Shown in pieces: positions 1-6,862 of a DNA stretch of 6,862 nucleotides. The first letter of the stretch is position 1. Every line of letters begins with the position of its first letter. The notes under the pieces were generated by a model, which had not been told where the DNA came from, ran no database searches, and worked only from the letters and a program-made list of their open reading frames with translations. The position numbers and the translations under genes were made by a program. Source of the stretch: an uncultured Chloroflexota bacterium (GTDB taxonomy: Bacteria; Chloroflexota; Dehalococcoidia; SAR202; UBA11138); contig CAJWRP010000119.1 of the NCBI GenBank assembly GCA_913046025.1, positions 1 to 6,862 on the forward strand, read 5' to 3'.

Positions 1-2
1 AA

Positions 3-71
3 TCCACCGGCACGCCGCGCGACATCATGGAGAACCCCAAATCCGTCACCGGCGACTATCTGGCCGGCCGC
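3..71 (+). pseudogene. uvrA: UvrA excinuclease subunit, short internal fragment
   Basis: About 23 codons, open from the left edge. They read S-T-G-T-P-R-D-I-M-E-N-P-K-S-V-T-G-D-Y-L-A-G-R. This resembles the segment after the first ATPase half of UvrA, where the family has a G-T-P-x-x-I/V-x-x-N-P-x-S-x-T-G-x-Y-L-x-G pattern. UvrA is the damage-recognition ATPase of nucleotide excision repair, acting in the cytoplasm with UvrB and UvrC. In a real uvrA, hundreds of codons should follow. Here the similarity ends near 71 and the same frame runs into an unrelated membrane-protein tail. The ATG at 27 lies inside the UvrA-like stretch, so it is not a credible gene start. The match is short and rests on pattern recognition alone. 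The reading as a cut-off uvrA piece is likely but not certain. Confidence 0.55.
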
Positions 72-80
72 ACCGGGCCG
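62..80. other. probable join between UvrA-like and VWA-tail-like fragments
   Basis: The reading frame stays open, but the similarity changes within a few codons from an internal UvrA segment to the C-terminal tail of a membrane protein. No known protein family combines the two. The exact breakpoint cannot be fixed by eye. A GC-rich palindrome, ggccggcc at 62-69, lies at the join. Confidence 0.4.
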
Positions 81-272
81 ATCAACCTGTGGCCGATGTT
101 CGAGGAACACATTGCCGACAAGGCACAACGAGAGTTGGAGACCAGCGAGGGCGAGCATCTCGCCGACCAATACGCCTGGTTCGTGATTTTGGCGCTGATG
201 CTGTTGATCGCCGAAATGGTGATCAGCGAGCGGCCGCCGCTTTCCGAGGAGGCACGAACCGCCAGGACGTAA
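78..272 (+). pseudogene. C-terminal tail of a BatA/BatB-like VWA-domain membrane protein (fragment)
   Basis: This stretch continues the frame of the UvrA-like piece and ends at a TAA at 270-272. It shows a polar, acidic helix (FEEHIADKAQREL and following), then Q-Y-A-W-F and a hydrophobic segment at about 177-225 (FVILALMLLIAEMVI), then S-E-R-P-P. A polar linker, an aromatic Q/W-F, one membrane helix with a Glu near its end, and a basic S-E-R tail match the C-terminal anchor of BatA/BatB-type von Willebrand factor A proteins. Those proteins sit beside MoxR ATPases in many bacteria. The VWA domain itself, with its metal site, is absent. The last ten or so residues before the stop (LSEEARTART) may already belong to the next fragment read in the wrong frame, so the stop may be accidental. 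Membership in this family is a moderate-confidence inference from a short tail. Confidence 0.45.
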
Positions 273-280
273 TCCAGGTC
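233..280. other. probable join between VWA-tail-like and beta-helix fragments
   Basis: Upstream of this interval the meaningful frame is the one ending with the TAA at 270-272. Downstream, the meaningful beta-helix frame is shifted by one base relative to it. Neither a start codon nor a ribosome binding site for the beta-helix gene is present, so the two pieces are joined inside coding sequence. The breakpoint is somewhere between the S-E-R-P-P codons and the Q-A-Q-P-G-D codons. Confidence 0.5.
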
Positions 281-868
281 CCGTGCCGCCAGGCACAGCC
301 CGGCGACATCGTCCAGATTGGCGCGGGGAGGTTTGATCTTACCGACGGATTGTCGCTGGATATCGAGCACGTCACTGTTCGTGGCGCGGGGGCCGATAAG
401 ACAATTTTGTCCTTCAAGGGGCAAATGGCGGCGGGGGAGGGGTTGCTCGTCACGTCTGATGACGTGGTGCTCAGAGATTTCGCTGTTGAGGACACCCGCG
501 GCGATGGCATCAAGTCCAAGGGTGCCGATCGGATCGTTTACAAGAATATCCGGGTCGAATGGACCGGTGGCGCAAAGGAAACCAACGGTGCCTATGGCGT
601 CTATCCGGTGGAAAGCCATGATGTCCTGATCGATGGCGTCACGGTGCGCGGCGCATCGGATGCGGGCATTTATGTCGGCCAGTCCGAGAACATCATCGTT
701 CGGGGATCGGTCGCGGAGTATAATGTCGCCGGGATTGAGATTGAAAACAGCCGGCGCGCGGATGTTTACGGCAACACCGCACGCCATAATGCCGGCGGCA
801 TTCTGGTGTTTGATCTGCCCAATCTGCCGATTATTGGCGGCGGACAGGTGCGGGTGTTTGCCAATATG
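257..868 (+). CDS. right-handed parallel beta-helix repeat protein, internal fragment cut at both ends
   Basis: The open frame gives about 200 residues of clear parallel beta-helix sequence. It begins near Q-A-Q-P-G-D-I-V, runs through L-S-L-D-I-E-H-V-T-V-R-G-A-G-A-D-K-T and the block L-L-V-T-S-D-D-V-V-L-R-D-F-A-V-E-D-T. It continues with repeats of about 22 residues around G-I-Y-V-G-Q-S-E-N-I-I-V-R and A-G-I-E-I-E-N-S, and ends after G-G-I-L-V-F-D-L-P-N-L-P and R-V-F-A-N. It resembles a conserved bacterial family annotated only as parallel beta-helix repeat protein, often exported. The fold is shared with pectate lyases and other polysaccharide-acting proteins, but I see no catalytic residues that assign an activity. 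No start codon or signal peptide belongs to it: the frame extends left only through out-of-frame sequence of the preceding fragment. The homology stops at 865-868, where antisense atpC begins. The true gene would have further N- and C-terminal parts. Confidence 0.8.
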
Positions 869-870
869 GT
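853..870. other. join between beta-helix fragment (+) and truncated atpC (-)
   Basis: On the plus strand, beta-helix similarity continues through R-V-F-A-N (to 865). On the minus strand, epsilon-subunit similarity continues through N-T-V-T-I-L-A (to 859). The two readings therefore overlap by about 5 to 10 bases, as expected if two sequences were joined through a short shared stretch around ttgccaatat. Both genes lose their 3' ends here. The two coding directions converge without any terminator or intergenic DNA. Confidence 0.75.
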
Positions 871-1095
871 TACTGTGTTGGACATGACCTCGAGAAAGCC
901 ACCGCTAACGGCGATGAAGCTCTCGTTGCCTTCCTTCGTGACCCGAATTTCTCCAGGTTGCAAGACTGTGAGAAGGGGCGCGTGCCGAGGCAATATGCCT
1001 AGTTCACCGTCGATGCCTGGTGCCACCAAGATGTCCACATCTTCGGAGTACACCAGTCTCTCGGCGGTTACTATTTCTAATTTCATTGGAGCCAT
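859..1095 (-). CDS. atpC: ATP synthase F1 epsilon subunit, 3'-truncated
   Basis: Epsilon is the small central-stalk subunit of F1. It binds gamma and the c ring, and in many bacteria it inhibits ATP hydrolysis through its C-terminal helices. Residues 1-79 match the N-terminal beta-sandwich: L-E-I-V-T near the start, P-G-I-D-G-E-L-G-I-L-P-R-H-A-P-L-L at residues 26-42, and A-V-S-G-G-F-L-E-V at 62-70. After T-V-T-I-L-A the similarity ends, and the next 30 codons of the open frame (to 766) are antisense of the beta-helix fragment. Full-length epsilon is usually about 130-140 residues, so the C-terminal helical hairpin is missing. The start at 1095 has an AGAGGA-like site seven bases upstream (1103-1108) and lies 33 bases after the atpD stop. 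A second Met, at residue 4, is possible but lacks a well-placed site. It is the last gene of the operon. Confidence 0.9.
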
Positions 1096-1128
1096 TGATA
1101 AGTCCTCTGCAGGCTATGATGTACCGGG

Positions 1129-3418
<2,290 letters not shown>

Positions 3419-3434
3419 TTATTGTTGGCCCTAT

Positions 3435-4946
3435 TTAGTAAGGCACGTTGGCCTTGAATTCATTAATAGCAGTACCCAGCGACTCAGCGACGTCCTCTGC
3501 GATGTCTCCGGCTGCGGCTATCTTCTCTAGAATATCTTTGTGACTGGACAGCATGTAGCTATGGAAACCCTCTTCGAACGCTGTAACTCGTGGAATCTCG
3601 ACGTCGTCCAGGTGGCCGTTATTCAGGGCGAACAGTATGGCTACCTGCTGCTCAACTGGCAGCGGAGAGCTAATTCCCTGTTTCAGAACTTCAGTTGCTC
3701 TTTGTCCACGCTCTAGTTGTTGCCTGGTAGCCGAGTCGAGGTCGTCAGTACCAAACTGAGCGAAGGTTACCAGTTCTCGGTACTGCGCCAGGTCCAGTCG
3801 AAGTCTACCCGCGACACCTCGCATGGCGCGTGTCTGTGCCGCGCTGCCCACTCGAGAAACCGAAAGGCCAGCGTTAACGGCAGGCCTGAGGCCAGCGTTA
3901 AACAATTCCGGCTCCAAGTATATCTGTCCGTCGGTAATTGAAATAACGTTGGTTGGCACGTATGCGGAAACGTCACCTGACAGTGTCTCGATAATCGGCA
4001 AGGCCGTTATTGAGCCGCCGCCGTTGGCTTCGTCCAACTTGGCTGCGCGTTCCAGTAAGCGGCTGTGAAGATAGAAGACGTCACCGGGATACGCTTCGCG
4101 CCCGGGAGGCCTTCTGAGCAGCAGGGACATCTGCCTGTATGCCCAGGCGTGCTTGGAAAGATCGTCGTAAATAATTAGAGCGTCCTTGCCCTGCCACATG
4201 AATTCTTCGGCCATGGCGCAACCGGTGTAAGGGGCTAAGTACTGCATAGAAGCAGGATCGGATGAGTTTGCGGCCACCATAATGGTGTGCTCCATGGCGC
4301 CGTGCTCTTCCAGTAGTCCCAGTACCTGGGCCACCTTGCTGGCCTTCTGGCCAATGGCTACGTAAATGCAGACAAGGTCGCCACCCTTCTGGTTGATGAT
4401 GGCGTCCAGGGCAATAGCGGTCTTGCCGGTGGAGCGGTCTCCGATGATAAGTTCGCGCTGCCCTCGGCCTACCGGAATCATGGCGTCAATGGCCTTGATG
4501 CCAGTCTGAACCGGTCTGTTCACGGGGCTACGGATGGCAACGTTAGGAGCGACAACCTCAACTTCACGAGTGGTGTCGGTATTTATTGGCCCTTTGCCGT
4601 CGATAGGCTGTCCCAGGGCATCCACAACGCGGCCCTTCAGATCCTCGCCCGTTGGCACGACAACCACTCGTCCGGTGCTGCGTACCTCGGTGCCCTCTTT
4701 AATTCCCAGGGGGTCACCCATGATAACTGCGCCAACACTGTCCTCTTCAAGGTTCAGCGCCATTCCCATGACGCCTCCCTCAAAGGAGAGCAGTTCGCCG
4801 TAAGCCACGCCCGATAGTCCGTGGATCTGCGCGATGCCGTCACCGACCTCGATTACAGTGCCAACATCTACCATTCCAAGCTCTTGGCCAAATCCTTCGA
4901 TTTGTCGCTTGATGACCGACGCTATGTCTTGTCCTCTGACTGCCAT
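3435..4946 (-). CDS. atpA: ATP synthase F1 alpha subunit (regulatory/non-catalytic)
   Basis: Three alpha subunits alternate with beta in the F1 head; they hold non-catalytic nucleotides and supply the arginine finger to the catalytic sites. The protein is 503 residues, close to the usual 500-515. The N-terminal segment contacting delta comes first, then a beta-barrel to about residue 95. The P-loop follows as G-D-R-S-T-G-K-T at 169-176, where Ser172 replaces the glutamine usual in alpha subunits. Then come [10 protein letters not shown] at 257-266, the [10 protein letters not shown] block at 280-289, and the arginine finger Arg365 in S-V-S-R-V-G-S-A-A at 362-370. The C-terminal helical domain is complete and ends N-V-P-Y. 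The start is supported by GGAGG at 4952-4956, five bases before the ATG. The gene lies 38 bases after atpH and 16 before atpG. Confidence 0.98.
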   Translation of the reverse strand: MAVRGQDIASVIKRQIEGFGQELGMVDVGTVIEVGDGIAQIHGLSGVAYGELLSFEGGVMGMALNLEEDSVGAVIMGDPLGIKEGTEVRSTGRVVVVPTGEDLKGRVVDALGQPIDGKGPINTDTTREVEVVAPNVAIRSPVNRPVQTGIKAIDAMIPVGRGQRELIIGDRSTGKTAIALDAIINQKGGDLVCIYVAIGQKASKVAQVLGLLEEHGAMEHTIMVAANSSDPASMQYLAPYTGCAMAEEFMWQGKDALIIYDDLSKHAWAYRQMSLLLRRPPGREAYPGDVFYLHSRLLERAAKLDEANGGGSITALPIIETLSGDVSAYVPTNVISITDGQIYLEPELFNAGLRPAVNAGLSVSRVGSAAQTRAMRGVAGRLRLDLAQYRELVTFAQFGTDDLDSATRQQLERGQRATEVLKQGISSPLPVEQQVAILFALNNGHLDDVEIPRVTAFEEGFHSYMLSSHKDILEKIAAAGDIAEDVAESLGTAINEFKANVPY

Positions 4947-4984
4947 TCCAGCCTCCGTGGGTTATGGGGATTTACTATTCTAAA

Positions 4985-5524
4985 TTAAGCTTGCTGTACA
5001 AGCTCACGTCGCAGCCCCTCTAACTTAGTGCGGGTGCTGCCGTCGATTACTCGGTCGCCTACCCTGGCAACGATGCCGCCAAGGATTTCGGGATCAACTC
5101 GAACAGTGAGGGAGATATCCTTCCCCACCATTTCTGTCAGCATAGCTTTAATCTTCGACTGCTGCTCTGTTGATAGGGGTACTGCTGATGTAAGCTCTGC
5201 GCGTTCGATGCCGCGATGGGCATCCAGCATCTCCTGGAACGCATCCAAGGCATCAGTCAAGAGGCCAGCGGAGTTGCGGCTGGCAAGCAGAGCCAATAGG
5301 TTACGGGTAAGCGGATTTATAGACTCGCCTACAGTCTCGTCGATCAGCGCTATTTTTTGAGCAACAGTGACCTGTGGAGCATCCAGAACTTCTGAAAACT
5401 CCTGGGTCTCCATTGCTTGTGCAAGGTAGCCCAGATCATCAGACCACGTCTCTAACTCGTCCTTTTCCAGGGCCAGTTCGAAAGCGGCTTGGGCATATCT
5501 GCGTGCTGACGCACCCTTTGGCAT
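4985..5524 (-). CDS. atpH: ATP synthase F1 delta subunit (peripheral stalk cap)
   Basis: Delta sits on top of F1 and ties the alpha subunits to the b-subunit stalk, so that the head does not turn with the rotor. The 179 residues match the usual 175-185. The N-terminal six-helix domain begins with the conserved A-R-R-Y-A-Q-A-A-F-E-L-A at 7-18. The C-terminal domain has the family signature V-D-P-E-I-L-G-G-I-V-A-R-V-G-D-R-V-I-D-G-S at 143-163, followed by T-K-L-E-G-L-R-R-E-L. The start is placed by the conserved N-terminus (M-P-K-G-A-S-A-R-R-Y). Upstream there is no standard Shine-Dalgarno, only a purine-rich GGAAGAGA-like stretch about 14 bases away. This makes it one of the two weaker ribosome sites in the operon, along with atpG. 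A 63-base gap separates it from atpF. Confidence 0.96.
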   Translation of the reverse strand: MPKGASARRYAQAAFELALEKDELETWSDDLGYLAQAMETQEFSEVLDAPQVTVAQKIALIDETVGESINPLTRNLLALLASRNSAGLLTDALDAFQEMLDAHRGIERAELTSAVPLSTEQQSKIKAMLTEMVGKDISLTVRVDPEILGGIVARVGDRVIDGSTRTKLEGLRRELVQQA

Positions 5525-5587
5525 ATGTCTACTCTATCTCTTCCGTAGATTTTGGCGTTGTGCCCCTGCGCTATTGCAGGAAGCAGG

Positions 5588-6091
5588 CTAGTTCCGGTTC
5601 GCCTGAGCGTTACCTTCTTCAAGGACGCGGTTGATGATGTCCTGGTGTGCGGAGTCGTCCAGGGACCTTTCGATCACCCTTTCGGCGGCTGTAATGGCCA
5701 GGCTGGCAAACTCACGTCGGAGATCTTCTATGGCCGCGTCCCGCTCTCGCTGGATGTTGGCCGCTGCCCTCGTTCGCTCGTTTTCTATGTCAACCCGAGC
5801 CTTCGCCAGCTCCTCTTCGCGGAACCTGTCGGCAACCTCTCGGGCCTGCTCTATCAGTTGTTGGCCCTCCGTTCGGGCGGCCTCAATCTGGCCTTGCATC
5901 TCTTCCTGCTGTGATGCTGCTTCTTTGCTGACGCGCTCAGCAGACTCCAGGCTCTCCTGGATCTTCTGGCTGCGCTGCTCCAGCATTTTCAGAATAGGCT
6001 TGTATAGCAGAATTTTGAGTACTGCAAAAAGAATCAAGAAGCTGACTATCTGAGTAATCAGCCCAGGTAAGTTTATTCCTAAGGCGTCCAT
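5588..6091 (-). CDS. atpF: ATP synthase Fo b subunit (peripheral stalk)
   Basis: Subunit b anchors the peripheral stalk in the membrane and reaches up to delta and alpha. I place the start at 6091 (M-D-A-L-G-I-N-L-P-G), giving 167 residues, the family's usual size. An AGGAG at 6097-6101 stands five bases before that ATG. An upstream in-frame ATG at 6133 would add 14 polar residues with no ribosome site. Residues 7-30 form one membrane helix (T-Q-I-V-S-F-L-I-L-F at 13-22), followed by the conserved Y-K-P-I-L. Residues about 35-140 form a long charged helix rich in Glu, Arg, Gln and Ala, typical of the b-dimer coiled coil, with A-A-E-R-V-I-E near the end (135-141). It is a single ordinary b, with no second b' copy next to it in this window. 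It lies 85 bases after the atpE stop. Confidence 0.95.
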   Translation of the reverse strand: MDALGINLPGLITQIVSFLILFAVLKILLYKPILKMLEQRSQKIQESLESAERVSKEAASQQEEMQGQIEAARTEGQQLIEQAREVADRFREEELAKARVDIENERTRAAANIQRERDAAIEDLRREFASLAITAAERVIERSLDDSAHQDIINRVLEEGNAQANRN

Positions 6092-6096
6092 GCCTT

Positions 6097-6101
6097 CTCC
6101 T
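6097..6101 (-). promoter_or_regulatory. ribosome binding site deciding the atpF start
   Basis: The plus strand reads ctcct, so the mRNA carries AGGAG five bases before the ATG at 6091. No comparable motif stands before the upstream ATG at 6133, which favours the shorter protein. Confidence 0.75.
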
Positions 6102-6176
6102 CTAAATAGGCCGTATTCGTGGGTCGGCAGCATCCGAGATTTCTAGGCCACTGTCCAGTTAGACGAATGACACGAA

Positions 6177-6470
<294 letters not shown>

Positions 6471-6479
6471 TTACAAGAC

Positions 6480-6862
6480 TTAGTGATGTTCCTCGCCGCC
6501 GTGGCTAGTCGTTGCCATGACCGCGAACACCAGGGTCAGCATAGCGAATATGAAGCCCTGGATAACTCCTACGAATAGCTCCAGACCCAAGAACGGTATG
6601 ATGCCAATTAGCGGGAGCAAGAAGCCCATGGCTACTAGCAAAACCTCGCCAGCGAATATGTTACCGAATAGACGGAAAGTGAAGCTAATTATCCGGGCAA
6701 CCTCGCTTATCGCTTCCAGGATGCCAACGAAGAATCCGATTGGCCCGTCCTTAAAGTTGATAAACTTGCCCATGTGCCCCATGAATCCCAGAGCAGAGAA
6801 GCCCCAGAAGTGGACCATGAACATGGCAACCAGAGCAATAGCCAGGGTTGTGTTGATGTCGG
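6480..6862 (-). CDS. atpB: ATP synthase Fo a subunit, C-terminal part (5' end outside window)
   Basis: Subunit a is the membrane stator that forms the two proton half-channels against the c ring. The visible 126 codons start inside the gene (first full codon at 6858-6860) with D-I-N-T-T-L-A-I-A-L, the conserved D-x-N-T-T-L-A block of the family. A helix and loop follow, then E-V-A-R-I-I-S-F-T-F-R-L-F-G-N-I-F-A-G-E. The Arg of F-R-L-F-G-N is the essential arginine (Arg210 in E. coli). Two further hydrophobic stretches run to L-V-F-A-V-M-A, and the protein ends in a short acidic, histidine-rich tail, S-H-G-G-E-E-H-H. The ATG at 6824 is internal and not the start, because conserved sequence continues upstream to the window edge. 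It is the most upstream gene seen; atpI or the operon promoter would lie beyond. Confidence 0.96.
   Translation of the reverse strand, partial: DINTTLAIALVAMFMVHFWGFSALGFMGHMGKFINFKDGPIGFFVGILEAISEVARIISFTFRLFGNIFAGEVLLVAMGFLLPLIGIIPFLGLELFVGVIQGFIFAMLTLVFAVMATTSHGGEEHH

Noticed and set aside
230..237. NotI-type site as evidence of a cloning vector join
   Set aside because: The flanking sequence is ordinary coding DNA (S-E-R-P-P codons), no vector or linker sequence is visible, and such sites are expected in GC-rich DNA.
27..272. An 81-residue small membrane protein starting at 27
   Set aside because: The ATG lies inside UvrA-like sequence and the tail is VWA-like. No ribosome site precedes it. 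It is better read as two joined fragments than as a new small gene.
56..787. Long minus-strand open frame of 243 residues antisense to the left block
   Set aside because: It runs antisense to the beta-helix and VWA-like reading frames, shows no recognisable motif, and is explained by GC-rich codon structure.
5631..6053. Plus-strand 140-residue frame opposite atpF, and similar plus-strand frames opposite atpA, atpD and atpG
   Set aside because: All lie wholly antisense to strongly conserved ATP synthase genes and resemble no protein family. They are shadows.
6092..6133. Longer N-terminus for the b subunit from an ATG at 6133
   Set aside because: The 14 extra residues are not family-like, and AGGAG at 6097-6101 fits the start at 6091.

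Overview
The window is dominated by an F-type (F1Fo) ATP synthase operon read entirely on the minus strand, in the common bacterial order atpB-atpE-atpF-atpH-atpA-atpG-atpD-atpC (subunits a, c, b, delta, alpha, gamma, beta, epsilon). It runs from the right edge, where atpB is cut by the window end, down to about position 859, where atpC stops abruptly inside its coding sequence. Gaps between genes are 16 to 85 bases, with no promoter or terminator visible inside, so this looks like one transcription unit whose promoter lies beyond the right edge. The subunit sequences (for example the SKHAWAYRQ stretch of alpha and the VPADDYTDP stretch of beta) remind me of Chloroflexota, possibly the Dehalococcoidia/SAR202 side. 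That placement is from memory and unverified. The c subunit has the proton-type, not the sodium-type, ion site.

The left 860-870 bases are different. They read on the plus strand and are somewhat richer in GC (a hand count gives about 58% for 301-420 against about 48% for 3421-3540). They break into three unrelated coding fragments in tandem. The first is about 70 bases resembling UvrA (first ATPase half). The second is about 170 bases resembling the membrane-anchored C-terminal end of a BatA/BatB-type von Willebrand factor A protein. The third is about 600 bases of a right-handed parallel beta-helix protein, cut at both ends. It abuts atpC tail-to-tail, in opposite orientation, at about 856-870.

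Three broken genes joined within 900 bases, the last also destroying the 3' end of an essential gene, are best explained as a chimeric contig (assembly or amplification artefact). A real multi-step rearrangement is less likely. Computed proteins that cross the joins, such as a 367-residue one from 89 to 1192 and the last 30 residues of a 109-residue epsilon protein, should not be taken as real.

Together, the minus-strand genes encode a rotary ATP synthase. Subunits a and c form the proton path and rotor ring, b and delta the peripheral stalk, alpha3beta3 the catalytic head, and gamma and epsilon the central shaft. I found no convincing undescribed system. The points worth a second look are the chimeric joins, a serine in place of the usual glutamine in the alpha-subunit P-loop, an altered residue pair before the beta P-loop, and corrected start sites for atpE and atpF.
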